Shown here: positions 23,732-32,584 of the stretch, piece after piece
Layout of the letters: the number at the start of each line of letters is the position of its first letter
Position numbering within the stretch: the stretch's first letter is position 1
NCBI RefSeq assembly: GCF_024703995.1
Contig: NZ_JAMXQV010000020.1
Coordinates: forward strand, 1 to 64,000
Length of the DNA: 64,000 nucleotides
Source: Amycolatopsis iheyensis
GTDB lineage: Bacteria > Actinomycetota > Actinomycetes > Mycobacteriales > Pseudonocardiaceae
Reading direction: 5' to 3'
Translations under genes and position numbers: made by a program
The notes under the pieces: generated by a model
What the model was told of the DNA's origin: nothing
The model's database searches: none
The model's input: only the letters and a program-made list of their open reading frames with translations

Positions 23732-26302
23732 ATGACCGACGCGCTCGCCAAGGCCGTCGCCGCCGCCGACCTGGCCTTCACCGATCCCGCCCGGGCGCGG
23801 GCGCTGGCCGAAGCCGCCCGCGCCGAAGCTGACGGACAGGCCGAAGCCGCCGCGGTCGCCGAACACGCGCTCGGGCTCGCCGGGGTGTCCGTCGGCCGGC
23901 TCGCCGACGCCGAAACCCGGCTGCGCGCGGCCCTGCGGATCGCCGACGGCGCCGGGCTGCTGGAGCGGGCCGCTCAGACCCGCGGCGTCCTCGGCTACGT
24001 CCTGACCCTCACCGGACGCACCGCCGAGGCCCTGCGCGAGCTGGACCGGGCGATGCCGGAGCTGTCCGGGCCGCCGGCCGCGCGGCTGCGGATGCAACGC
24101 GCGGTCGTGCTCACCGAAATCAGCCGGTTCGGAGCCGCGGCCGAAGGGTTCGCCGACGCCCTCGACGTCCTGCGCGCGGCGGGCGGCGACCCGCTCATCG
24201 AGGCGACGATCCGCACCAATCGCAGCATCGCGCTGGCCCGCCTCGGCGACTGGCGGGGCGCCGAGGACGACCTGCGCCACGCCGAACGCGGGTTCACCGC
24301 GACCGGCCACCTCGGGCGGTCGGCGATGGTGTGGCAGAACCGCGGGCTCGCCGCGACCGTCCGCGGCGACATCCCGGCGGCGCTGGCCGCCTACGACGAA
24401 GCCGCGTCGCGGTACGAGGACGCCGGGACCGACCCCGGCCTGCTGCCGATCGAACGCGCCGAGGCGCTCCTCTCGGTGCGTCTGGTCGCCGAAGCGCGCG
24501 AAGCCGCTTTGGCCGCTGTCGCGGACTACGAGCGCCGGCGCAATGCCGTCGACCTCGTGCAGGCGCGGCTGGTGCTCGCGAAGGTCGCGCTGGTCGCCGG
24601 GGATCCCGCGACGGCCGTGCGCGAAGCCGCGCTGGCCCGGCGGTCGGCGACGCGGCAACGCCGTCCCGGCTGGGCGGCCCTCGGCGGCTACCTGTCGCTG
24701 CGGGCGCGGCGCGACAGCGGGCACCGGACGGCGGCGATGCTGCGGTCCGGCCGGCGGACGGTCGCCGCACTGGCCGACGCGGGGTGGGTCGTCGCGGCGC
24801 TGGACGCGCGGCTGATCGTCGCGTCGCTGGCGCTGGAGCTGGGGCAACCGGAGCTCGCCGAGGAAGAGCTGACGGCCATCGGCCGCGCCGGGCGTGGCGG
24901 GCCGGCCGAGGTGCGGGCCCGGGCCTGGCACGCGACGGCGTTGCTGCGGCTGGTCCACGGCGACCGGCGGGGCGCCGACGCCGCCCTGCGCGCCGGCGTC
25001 CGGGTGATCGACCGGTTTCGCGCCGGGCTCGGCGCGAGTGAGCTGCGTGCCCACGCGTCCGGGCACGCGAGCGAGCTGACCGGGCTCGGGCTGCGGCTCG
25101 CCGAGCGGCCCGAGGCCGTCTTCCGGTGGGCCGAGCGCGGGCACGCGGCCGCGCTCCGGCTGCGCCCGGCCCGGCCACCCGGCGACGAAGCCCTCGCCGC
25201 GGATCTGGCGGCGTTGCGGCAGGTCGCTGTCGACCTCGCCGAAGGGACGTCGGATCCGCGAGTGCTGCTGCGGCGCCAGGCCCGGCTCGAGAAGGCGGTC
25301 CGCGACCGGGCCCGGCACGCGACCGGAGTGTCTGCTTCGGACATCCGGCTGCCGTCCCGCCCGGAGCTGGCCGCCACGTTGGGGCCCGCGACCTTGGTGG
25401 AGTACCTGGACCTGGACGGCAGGCTGACGGCGATCATCGTGTCGGGCCACCGGATCCGGCGCTGTGCGCTGGGCCCGGCGGCGGAAGCGGCGGAACGGCT
25501 GGACGAACTGCGCTTCGCGCTGCGGCGGCTGGCTTTCGGCCTCGGCTCGGTCGCCGGGCTGGCTTCGCGCACGGCCCGCCGTCTGGACGATCTGCTGCTG
25601 GCGCCGCTGTCTCTCGGCGACGGCCCACTGGTGATCGTGCCGACCGGGCGGTTGCACGAGCTGCCGTGGCCGGTGCTGCCGAGCTGCCACGGACGCCCGG
25701 TGTCGCTGGCCCCCTCGGCAGCGCTCTGGCACCGCGCGGCGACGGGCGCCCCGAGCACCGCCGGCGACCACGTCGTCGTCGCCGGGCCCGGGCTGCCGCA
25801 CGCCGCCGCCGAGGTGGCCGCCCTCGCCCGGCGCTACCCCGGCGCCCGGCGCTTCACCGGCCGGACCGCCCGGGTCGAGACGGTCCTCGACGCGCTCGAC
25901 GGCGTCGCGCTCGGGCACATCGCCGCCCACGGGCGCTTCCGCACCGACAACCCGCTGTTCTCCTCGCTCCAGCTCGCCGACGGCCCGCTGACCGTCTACG
26001 ACCTCGAACGCCTGACCCGCCCACCCCGGCACGTCGTGCTGTCGGGCTGCGACTCGGGCCGCTCCGCGGTCCACGCCGGCGACGAGCTGCTCGGCCTGGC
26101 CTCGGCGCTGCTGTCCCTGGGCACGACGAGCCTGGTCGCCACGGTCCTCCCCATCCCCGACGACGCCGGCCGCGCCCTGATGCTCCGCCACCACCGCCAC
26201 CTGGCCACCGGCCTCCCACCGGCAACAGCCCTGGCCAAAGCCCAGGCCGAGCTCCTGGACTCACCAGTCGCGGCCAGCTACGTCTGCTACGGCGCGGGCT
26301 GA
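23732..26302 (+). CDS. TPR-CHAT caspase-like protease
   Basis: An 856-residue protein. Residues 1-480 are a run of helical TPR-like repeats; about 560-856 is a CHAT domain (caspase HetF associated with TPRs, peptidase clan CD). The catalytic pair is His733 in GHIAAHGRF and Cys773 in VVLSGCDSG. CHAT proteases cut substrate proteins upon activation through their repeat or partner domains, and several are linked to defence or programmed death in bacteria. It is divergent from a cytoplasmic subtilisin and next to an ECF sigma gene. The weak ribosome-binding site makes the exact start slightly uncertain. Confidence 0.88.
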   Translation: MTDALAKAVAAADLAFTDPARARALAEAARAEADGQAEAAAVAEHALGLAGVSVGRLADAETRLRAALRIADGAGLLERAAQTRGVLGYVLTLTGRTAEALRELDRAMPELSGPPAARLRMQRAVVLTEISRFGAAAEGFADALDVLRAAGGDPLIEATIRTNRSIALARLGDWRGAEDDLRHAERGFTATGHLGRSAMVWQNRGLAATVRGDIPAALAAYDEAASRYEDAGTDPGLLPIERAEALLSVRLVAEAREAALAAVADYERRRNAVDLVQARLVLAKVALVAGDPATAVREAALARRSATRQRRPGWAALGGYLSLRARRDSGHRTAAMLRSGRRTVAALADAGWVVAALDARLIVASLALELGQPELAEEELTAIGRAGRGGPAEVRARAWHATALLRLVHGDRRGADAALRAGVRVIDRFRAGLGASELRAHASGHASELTGLGLRLAERPEAVFRWAERGHAAALRLRPARPPGDEALAADLAALRQVAVDLAEGTSDPRVLLRRQARLEKAVRDRARHATGVSASDIRLPSRPELAATLGPATLVEYLDLDGRLTAIIVSGHRIRRCALGPAAEAAERLDELRFALRRLAFGLGSVAGLASRTARRLDDLLLAPLSLGDGPLVIVPTGRLHELPWPVLPSCHGRPVSLAPSAALWHRAATGAPSTAGDHVVVAGPGLPHAAAEVAALARRYPGARRFTGRTARVETVLDALDGVALGHIAAHGRFRTDNPLFSSLQLADGPLTVYDLERLTRPPRHVVLSGCDSGRSAVHAGDELLGLASALLSLGTTSLVATVLPIPDDAGRALMLRHHRHLATGLPPATALAKAQAELLDSPVAASYVCYGAG

Positions 26303-26400
26303 CCCGTAACTCGCGTGATCCGGCCCGTAACGCCCCCAATCACGCGAGTTCCGGCTTCAATCACGCGAGTTCCGGATTCCGTCACGCGAGTTACGGCTTC
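26303..26400. repeat. Array of CACGCGAGTT repeats
   Basis: The 127-bp gap contains CACGCGAGTT three times on the plus strand (near 26341, 26362 and 26385) and its inverse AACTCGCGTG once (near 26309), each flanked by a CCGG or CCGTA context with spacers of about 20 bp. The spacing and inversion resemble small extragenic palindromic elements. It lies just after the CHAT gene and before a lipase gene. Confidence 0.7.
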
Positions 26401-26429
26401 CTTCACCTCCGGCCGGTCATCATGGAACG

Positions 26430-27233
26430 GTGCGGATCACGGCCTGGTGGCACGGCATCAGCCCGCGGCGACGCCTGATGCTCGGCGGCGTCGCCGTCGC
26501 GGTCGTGGCCGGGGTCGGCGCCACCGTTCTCGCCAGCTCGGCCACCAGCCCGGCCCCGCAGGCCGGGACACCAGACCAGAACCGGCCCGGACCCGTGCTG
26601 CTCGTGCCCGGGTACGGCGGTGGCCAGGGTGCCCTGAACGAGCTCGCCGCCCGGATCCGGCAGTCCACCGGCCGCCCGGCCGACGTCCTCACCCTGGCCG
26701 GCGACGGCACCGGTGACCTGCTGGAACAAGCCGCCGTCCTCGAAAACGCCGTCGAGCAGGCCTACGCGGACGGCGCGCCGTCGGTCGACGTCGTCGGCTA
26801 CTCCGCCGGCGGTGTCGTGGCCCGGCTCTGGGTCAGCCGGCAGGGCGGGGCGCACCAGGCCCGCCGGGTCGTCACGCTCGGCGCGCCGATGCACGGCACC
26901 GGCCTGGCGGCGGCGGGTGGCGCGCTCGTCCCCGGCGCCTGCCCCACCGCGTGCGTGCAGCTGACCCCCGGCAGCGCCCTCCTCCAGGAGCTCGCGAAGG
27001 AGCCGATCCCGCCGTCGCTGCCGTGGCTTTCGGTCTGGACGGAGCTCGACGAGACGGTCACCCCACCCGACTCCGCCCGGCTCGACGGCGCCGTCAACGT
27101 CGCCCTCCAGCAGGTCTGCCCCGGCAACCAGGCCGCCCACGGCGACCTCCCCACCGACCCCGCGGTCACCGAGCTCGTCCTCCAGGCCCTCGGCACGACG
27201 CCGCTGGAAGCGCCCACGGACTGCCTCAGCTAG
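26430..27233 (+). CDS. Membrane-anchored or secreted alpha/beta hydrolase (lipase-like)
   Basis: A 267-residue protein with an N-terminal hydrophobic helix (about 15-36, signal or anchor) and an extracytoplasmic lipase-type alpha/beta-hydrolase domain. LLVPGYGGGQGAL is the oxyanion region and VVGYSAGGVV the GxSxG nucleophile elbow; TLGAPMHGT and the C-terminal Asp/His follow the bacterial lipase pattern. Paired cysteines (ACPTACVQ) may form a disulfide. GTG start at 26430 with only weak GGA upstream. It ends 8 bp into the convergent ABC permease gene. Confidence 0.82.
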   Translation: MRITAWWHGISPRRRLMLGGVAVAVVAGVGATVLASSATSPAPQAGTPDQNRPGPVLLVPGYGGGQGALNELAARIRQSTGRPADVLTLAGDGTGDLLEQAAVLENAVEQAYADGAPSVDVVGYSAGGVVARLWVSRQGGAHQARRVVTLGAPMHGTGLAAAGGALVPGACPTACVQLTPGSALLQELAKEPIPPSLPWLSVWTELDETVTPPDSARLDGAVNVALQQVCPGNQAAHGDLPTDPAVTELVLQALGTTPLEAPTDCLS

Positions 27234-28068
27234 TGACGTCCTTCGTCGCGAAGTTCGCCCACGCGGCCCCGAAGAACACGACGATGTAGCCCGCCTGCAG
27301 CAGCAGCCCGTGGTCGATGTTGCGCCACAGCACGGGATCGCGGAAGAAGTCGATCCACGACAGCCAGTAGTGCGTCGGCAGGTAGGGCTTGACCGACGCG
27401 GCCGCGTCCAGCGTCTCCAGCACCGAGCTCGTGATCAGCACGGCCAGCCCGCCCAGCGCCGCCCCGAGCGCCGAATCGGTCACCGTGGACAGGAACACCG
27501 TGATCGCCGCGAACCCGAGCATCGACACCACGACGTAGGTCACCGCGCCCAGCAGCCGCAGGCCGAGCCCGGACGAGCTGAGCGACTGCCCCGACAACGA
27601 CGTCACGCCGGCCGGCTGCTCACCCGGGCCGGCCACCCCGGGTGTGCCGCCGGTGCCGAACAGGATCACGCCGAGCACCAGGGACGTCAGCACGACGATC
27701 ACGATCGCCGCTGTCACGTACACCGCCAGCGAAACCAGCTTCGCGCCCAGTAACCGCGTCCGCCCGACCGGCCGCACCAGCAGGTAGCGCAGGGTGCCGG
27801 TCGACGCCTCGCCCGCGATCGCGTCGCCCGCCGTGACGGCGACCGCGATCGGCAGGAACAACGGCAGCACCAGCGCGAGCGCGGCGGCCGGGAACAGCGC
27901 GCCGTCCGAAACGACCGCCGAGAGGAACGCCCCACCCTGCCCGGGCGGCGGCGCGAAGTCGGCCGTCGCCAGGAAGACGCCGACGATCGCGGGCAGCAGG
28001 CACAGCAGCAGCACGCTGACCCACACCCGCGGCCGCAGCGCGAGCTTCCGCAGTTCGACGCCGATCAT
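27226..28068 (-). CDS. ABC-2 type exporter permease
   Basis: A 280-residue membrane protein with six predicted helices of ABC-2/NatB type (MIGVELRKLALRPRVWVSVL; ASTGTLRYLLVRPVGRTRL, the signature in the first cytoplasmic loop). It works with the upstream ATPase to export a drug, lipid or peptide. The ATG at 28068 overlaps the ATPase stop by 4 bp. Last gene of a three-gene operon. Confidence 0.85.
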   Translation of the reverse strand: MIGVELRKLALRPRVWVSVLLLCLLPAIVGVFLATADFAPPPGQGGAFLSAVVSDGALFPAAALALVLPLFLPIAVAVTAGDAIAGEASTGTLRYLLVRPVGRTRLLGAKLVSLAVYVTAAIVIVVLTSLVLGVILFGTGGTPGVAGPGEQPAGVTSLSGQSLSSSGLGLRLLGAVTYVVVSMLGFAAITVFLSTVTDSALGAALGGLAVLITSSVLETLDAAASVKPYLPTHYWLSWIDFFRDPVLWRNIDHGLLLQAGYIVVFFGAAWANFATKDVTS

Positions 28069-28976
28069 CCGGCCTCCCCGAAGCGGTCCGACCCGGGCCC
28101 GGTGACGTCGAGGACGACTTGTTCGAGCGTCCGTCGTTCGGCGTGGATGGACGAGACGCGCACGCCCGCTTCGACGAGCAGCGCGTTCAGCGCCGCCGGG
28201 TCGCCGTGCCGGATGACCAGGCGGTCGCCGTCGCGGGACTCGAGCTGCCCGTCGAGGACCGCGACGGCGGCGGCCGCGTCCGGGGTGCCGACCAGCACCC
28301 GGCCGGTCGCCGCCCGCAGCGTCGCGAGGTCCTCCTCCAGCACGAGCCGCCCGCGGTCGACGACGCCGACGCGGGTGCACAGCTGCTCGACCTCGGCCAG
28401 CAGGTGGCTGGAGAGGAACACCGTGGTGCCGGCCGCGTTCAGCTCGACGAGCAGCTCGCGGATCTCCTTGATGCCCTGCGGGTCGAGCCCGTTGGTCGGC
28501 TCGTCGAGGATCAGCAGCCGCGGCTTCCGCAGCAGCGCGCCGGCGAGCCCCAGCCGCTGCCGCATGCCGAGCGAGTACGCCTTCACCGGCCGCTGGTCGA
28601 CCCCGCCCAGCCCGACCTGCTCCAGCGCTTCGTCGATGCGACGCCGCCGGGTGCGCCGCCCGCCGCCGCGCCCGGCCGCGTCGAGCAGCGCCAGGTTCCG
28701 CCGGCCGGACAGGTGCGGGTACGCGGCCGGGCCTTCGACGAGCGCGCCGACGTCCGGCAGCACTTCGGCGACGCGCTTCGGCACCGGCTTGCCGAGCACC
28801 TCGATCTCGCCGCTGGTCGCGTAGACCAGGCCGAGCAGCATGCGGACCAGGGTGGTCTTGCCCGAGCCGTTCGGGCCGAGGAAGCCGTAGCGGTCGCCTT
28901 CGCGCACGGACAGGTCGACGGCGTCGACGGCCAGGGTGGTGCTGTACCGCTTGGTCAGCGCATGCGTGACGATCAT
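28065..28976 (-). CDS. ABC-2 exporter ATP-binding protein
   Basis: A 303-residue ATPase of the DrrA/NatA type with Walker A GPNGSGKTTLVRM (near 35-47), signature YSLGMRQRL and Walker B LLILDEPTNGLDPQG. The C-terminal extension (about 215-303) is typical of the family. The ATG at 28976 was chosen because the domain begins there; more open sequence lies upstream in the same frame. It overlaps both neighbours by 4 bp. Confidence 0.9.
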   Translation of the reverse strand: MIVTHALTKRYSTTLAVDAVDLSVREGDRYGFLGPNGSGKTTLVRMLLGLVYATSGEIEVLGKPVPKRVAEVLPDVGALVEGPAAYPHLSGRRNLALLDAAGRGGGRRTRRRRIDEALEQVGLGGVDQRPVKAYSLGMRQRLGLAGALLRKPRLLILDEPTNGLDPQGIKEIRELLVELNAAGTTVFLSSHLLAEVEQLCTRVGVVDRGRLVLEEDLATLRAATGRVLVGTPDAAAAVAVLDGQLESRDGDRLVIRHGDPAALNALLVEAGVRVSSIHAERRTLEQVVLDVTGPGSDRFGEAG

Positions 28977-30100
28977 CGGAAGCTCCGGCGCAGCCGGGAC
29001 AGCTCGTCGGCGGCCGCCTTCAGCACGTCGGCCGTCACCGGCCCGGCCAGCAGGTACGAGCGGCGGGAGACGGCCGAGCGGGCGATCGCGAGCGACAGCG
29101 GCGTGATCGACAGCTGCACGACGGTCCCGGCGGCCAGCTTCACCTGCACCGCGCCGGCCTTCCCGGCGGCGTCGCTCGCCGCGTTGGCGACGTTGCGCGG
29201 CACGGCGACCACGGCGAAGGACGCCAGCCCGGTGCCGTAGAGCGCGGCGCCCTGCACCCCGCCGAAGTTCGACGACGACACCGGGCGCCCGGCGAGCGTC
29301 GCGGGCAGCGGCGCCTGGCTGAACGCGCCGAGGGTGTCCGAGACGTCCGGCGCGCTCGCCACGGTGAACCCGGACCCGAGCACCGGCCGCGGCGCGTCGA
29401 CGACCGGCGTCGTCTGCTCCAGCTGCTGGAACTCGGTGACCAGGATCGGCGCGGCCTGCCCGCGGGCGGTCACCTCGACGCGTACCGCGAGCCCGGTCGC
29501 CGGGTCGGCCCAGAGGTCGACGCGCCCGATAGTCGTGGCCGGGTCGGCGGGGATCAGCCGCAGCCCGGACGCGGCGACCCCGGCGACGTTCCGCCCGGGC
29601 AGCGCGCTCACCGGGTCGGCCTCGGCGGCACGCAGGATCCACCGCCCGAGCTCCGGCGGCAGCAGATCGCCGGCCCGCGGCAGCCGGACGCCGGGCTCGC
29701 CGATCAGCTCGGTGAGGTTGTTGTCGCCGTAGTCCCAGGTGTACTCGCCGTCGGGCAGCCGGTAGACGTCGTGTTCGCCGGCGGTGCCGAGGATGTCGAC
29801 GCGGTAGCGGTCCGGCGCGGCGTGCCACACGCGCATCGGCGTCCGCCCGGAGAACAGCGCGGTGACCGGCGCGAGGTTCGGCAGCTCGGGCAGGGCGAGC
29901 GAGCCGACGCTTTCGGCGTACCCCTGGTAGGGCCGGGCGGCCGAGGCGAGCACGAGCGCGCGCAGCTTGCCCGGGTCGGCCGGCGCCCCGCCGGGGGCGA
30001 GCGCGGCGACGACCGACGGCACGGCGACGAGCACCGCGGCCACGACGGCGACGACGGCCCACCGGCGCCGCTTTTCGTGCCGCACCACCGAGGGCGTCAT
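28973..30100 (-). CDS. Membrane-anchored RseB/LolA-like protein
   Basis: A 375-residue protein with a short cytoplasmic N-terminus, one membrane anchor (about 14-35) and a large extracytoplasmic domain of the RseB/LolA type (DUF2092-like; GYAESVGSLALPELPNLAP, MRVWHAAPDRYRVDILG). These domains bind lipid or act as envelope-stress sensors. Here it heads an operon with an ABC-2 exporter, which would suit a sensor or chaperone of an exported lipophilic compound. ATGA overlap with the ATPase gene. Confidence 0.75.
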   Translation of the reverse strand: MTPSVVRHEKRRRWAVVAVVAAVLVAVPSVVAALAPGGAPADPGKLRALVLASAARPYQGYAESVGSLALPELPNLAPVTALFSGRTPMRVWHAAPDRYRVDILGTAGEHDVYRLPDGEYTWDYGDNNLTELIGEPGVRLPRAGDLLPPELGRWILRAAEADPVSALPGRNVAGVAASGLRLIPADPATTIGRVDLWADPATGLAVRVEVTARGQAAPILVTEFQQLEQTTPVVDAPRPVLGSGFTVASAPDVSDTLGAFSQAPLPATLAGRPVSSSNFGGVQGAALYGTGLASFAVVAVPRNVANAASDAAGKAGAVQVKLAAGTVVQLSITPLSLAIARSAVSRRSYLLAGPVTADVLKAAADELSRLRRSFR

Positions 30101-30161
30101 CCGGCATCACCTCTGCGTCCTTTGTACGCCATGGCCGCCGGTCCGCCGCTATGGTCGAGGG

Positions 30162-30197
30162 GTGACGACACCCGTTCATGCTGCTGTCCTGAGCTAG
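30162..30197 (+). other. Candidate 11-codon leader peptide
   Basis: A short reading frame GTG...TAG encodes MTTPVHAAVLS. A TATGGT hexamer (30150-30155) ends 6 nt before the GTG, as in a leaderless promoter. It is followed by an ACCCGC/GCGGGT hairpin (about 30223-30241) before the methyltransferase start at 30277. The layout resembles a translated leader with attenuation but there is no comparative support here. Confidence 0.3.
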
Positions 30198-30276
30198 TTC
30201 CCGCTCCGGCAACTCCCGCACACCCGCACCTCACGCGGGTTCTTCAGCGTGCCCGCAGCAAGAACGGAAACCCCCC

Positions 30277-31338
30277 GTGGCTCAGCTCGTCGTGCCCGGC
30301 GAACCCGATCGCCGGCTCTTCACACCCCCGTCCCGGACGGCCGTCCCCGCCGACGACCGCCTCTCCGCCTTCCGCGCGGTGTCCTCCGGCGCCGTCGTGC
30401 TCTGGCGCGGGGACTACCCCGCGGCCCGGCAGCTCCTGGACACCCTGTCCCGCCGGCTCTCCCCGCCCCCAGCCGACGACTACGCCCGCCACCGTGCGTA
30501 CCGCGCGCGGCGGGCCCGGCTGCTTTCGCTGCTCTACGTGCCCCTGGACCCGGGCCATGTCGTCTCGTTGCGGCGCGCGCCCGACGTCCGCGCCGCGTGC
30601 ACGGCGGTTTACGGCCCCCTCGACGTGCCCGCCGCGGTGCCGCTGCGGGAGCTGCTCGGCGTGCTCGGCGCCGCGCAATGGCGGCGGAAGGGTGTCCCGG
30701 TCGCCGCGCTCGGTGCGCGGATCCACCCGCACTACGGCGTTTTCGCACCGGTGCGGCAGGAGTACGTCGACCTGGTCGCCTCGGCGCCGTTGCCCACCCG
30801 GACCCTCGCGTTCGACATCGGCACCGGCACCGGCGTGCTCGCCGCTGTGCTGGCTCACCGGGGCGTCGAGCGAGTGGTGGCGACGGACGCCGATCCCCGC
30901 GCCGTCGCCTGCGCGGTGGACAACCTGACGCGGCTCGGGTTCGGCGAGCGCGCCGAGGTCGTGCGGACGGACTTGTATCCGCCCGGCCGGGCGCCGCTGG
31001 TGGTGGGCAATCCGCCATGGCTGCCGGGCCGGGTGCGCGGCCCGCTCGACCACGCGGTGTACGACCCGGGCAGCCGGATGCTCCGCGGCTTCCTCGACCG
31101 CGCGCGGCGGCACCTCACGCCGGAGGGTGAGGTGTGGCTCGTGCTCTCGGATCTGGCCGAGCACCTGGGGCTGCGCACCCGCGAGCAGCTCCTCGGCTGG
31201 ATCGCCGCGGCGGGCCTGCGGGTCGTCGACCGGACGGAGACGCCGCCCCGGCACCCGCGTGCGCTCGACCCGGCGGATCCGCTGCACCGGGCCCGCGCGG
31301 CCGAGGTGACGTCACTCTGGCGGCTCAGTCCACAGTAG
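30277..31338 (+). CDS. Class I SAM methyltransferase with NPPW motif
   Basis: A 353-residue protein. Residues about 180-300 hold the MTS domain with motif I FDIGTGTGVLAAVLA and NPPW near 245, the signature of N-methylation on glutamine, adenine or guanine. The N-terminal 170 residues are a separate recognition domain. Targets may be ribosomal protein, release factor or RNA; the sequence does not decide. GTG start without an obvious ribosome-binding site; a possible leader peptide lies upstream. Confidence 0.8.
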   Translation: MAQLVVPGEPDRRLFTPPSRTAVPADDRLSAFRAVSSGAVVLWRGDYPAARQLLDTLSRRLSPPPADDYARHRAYRARRARLLSLLYVPLDPGHVVSLRRAPDVRAACTAVYGPLDVPAAVPLRELLGVLGAAQWRRKGVPVAALGARIHPHYGVFAPVRQEYVDLVASAPLPTRTLAFDIGTGTGVLAAVLAHRGVERVVATDADPRAVACAVDNLTRLGFGERAEVVRTDLYPPGRAPLVVGNPPWLPGRVRGPLDHAVYDPGSRMLRGFLDRARRHLTPEGEVWLVLSDLAEHLGLRTREQLLGWIAAAGLRVVDRTETPPRHPRALDPADPLHRARAAEVTSLWRLSPQ

Positions 31339-31434
31339 ACATCCCGGCGACGGACCACGTCACAGGTCGGTCCGGAATCCCGCGCTCGCACCCGCTGTCC
31401 GGTTATCCTCGGCGCAGCGGGAGTGAGGGGACAC

Positions 31435-32091
31435 ATGAGCACGACCAGCGAAAGCACACCACGCGGCGACGCCGAGGCCATGATCGCCGAAGCCAAGAAA
31501 GCCCTGTGGGTGATAGTCGGCCTGCTGGCGCTGCTGTGGGTGATCCAGCTGGTCAACGCCCCCACCGGCTACGACCTGAGCGGCGAGTTCGGCATCGAAG
31601 CGCGTGACCCGGCGTCGCTGCCGGAGATCTTCAGCGCGCCGTTCCTGCACCAGAGCTGGGGCCACATCGAGGGCAACTCGGGGCCGCTGTTCGTGTTCGG
31701 CTTCCTCGCCGCCTACCGCGGGGTGAAGAAGTGGCTCGGCGTGAGCGTGCTGATCATCGTCGCCAGCGGGCTGGGTGTCTGGTTCATCTCGCCGTCGAAC
31801 TCGGTCACCGTCGGCGCCAGCGGCCTGGTCTTCGGCTACTTCGGCTACATCATCGTGCGCGGGCTGTTCGACCGGCACCTGATCGACATCGTGCTCGGGC
31901 TGGTGATGGCGTTGTGCTTCGCCTACCAGTTCGCCTCGCTGCTGCCGGGCGAAGAAGGCGTCAGCTGGCAGGGGCACATGTTCGGCTTCGTCGGGGGCAT
32001 CGTCGGCGGCTGGCTGTTCCGCGACAAGCGGCCCAAGGCGGTCGCCGCCCCCGATCCGGCGACCGCCCTGCTTCCCAAGGACCTCACCTAG
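31435..32091 (+). CDS. Rhomboid-family intramembrane protease
   Basis: A 218-residue membrane protein with about six helices. Conserved residues are His77 and Asn81 in WGHIEGNSGPL, the nucleophile Ser129 in GASGLVFGY and the partner His181 in SWQGHMFGF. It should cleave transmembrane substrates; targets are unknown. The ATG at 31435 follows GTGAGGGG. Its end overlaps the convergent YceI-like gene by 8 bp. Confidence 0.88.
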   Translation: MSTTSESTPRGDAEAMIAEAKKALWVIVGLLALLWVIQLVNAPTGYDLSGEFGIEARDPASLPEIFSAPFLHQSWGHIEGNSGPLFVFGFLAAYRGVKKWLGVSVLIIVASGLGVWFISPSNSVTVGASGLVFGYFGYIIVRGLFDRHLIDIVLGLVMALCFAYQFASLLPGEEGVSWQGHMFGFVGGIVGGWLFRDKRPKAVAAPDPATALLPKDLT

Positions 32092-32584
32092 GCGGCTCGA
32101 ACCCCGCGTCGACGGTGATCCGGACGTGCCGCCCGATCACCACGCGCGGCACCCGCATGCCCAGCGGGGCCCGGTCGAACGTGCCGGTCGCGCGAACGCT
32201 TTCGCCGTCACGCGAGACGGTCAGCGTCAGCGGGCACGACGTGCCGCGCAGGCGCAGCTCGCCGGTCACCACCCAGCCGTCGCCTTCGCGCCGGACGCCG
32301 GTGGACTCGAACGTCATGCCGGGGCGGGCGCCGCTGTCGAGCAGGTTCGGTTTCCGCAGGTCGGCGTCGCGGCGCGGGTTCTTCGTGTCGAGCGCGCCGA
32401 GGTCGAGCTCGGCGCGGACCGCCGTCACCTCGCCGCCGGTCACCTCGACGCCGCCCGCGCGCACCGGGATCGTCCCGGCCACCCGGTTGACACCGAAGTT
32501 GCGGACCTCGAACGCCGCCGTCGTCCGTCCGCTCAGGACGGTCCAGGTGCCGGTGCGCAACGCGGGCGCGGTGCGCGGGCTCAT
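32084..32584 (-). CDS. YceI-family lipid-binding protein
   Basis: A 166-residue YceI-like lipocalin-fold protein (GTWTVLSGRTTAAFEVRNFG; ELRLRGTSCPLTLTV), which bind isoprenoid or fatty-acid-like ligands. No signal peptide is visible, so it is cytoplasmic, as in many actinobacterial members. Its start overlaps the stop of the upstream AB-barrel gene by 4 bp. Confidence 0.85.
   Translation of the reverse strand: MSPRTAPALRTGTWTVLSGRTTAAFEVRNFGVNRVAGTIPVRAGGVEVTGGEVTAVRAELDLGALDTKNPRRDADLRKPNLLDSGARPGMTFESTGVRREGDGWVVTGELRLRGTSCPLTLTVSRDGESVRATGTFDRAPLGMRVPRVVIGRHVRITVDAGFEPPR

Noticed and set aside
22517..26200. A 1227-codon open frame on the minus strand
   Set aside because: Only the last 371 codons show protease domains; the rest is antisense to the CHAT gene and is low-complexity Arg/Gln-rich, as expected from high GC.
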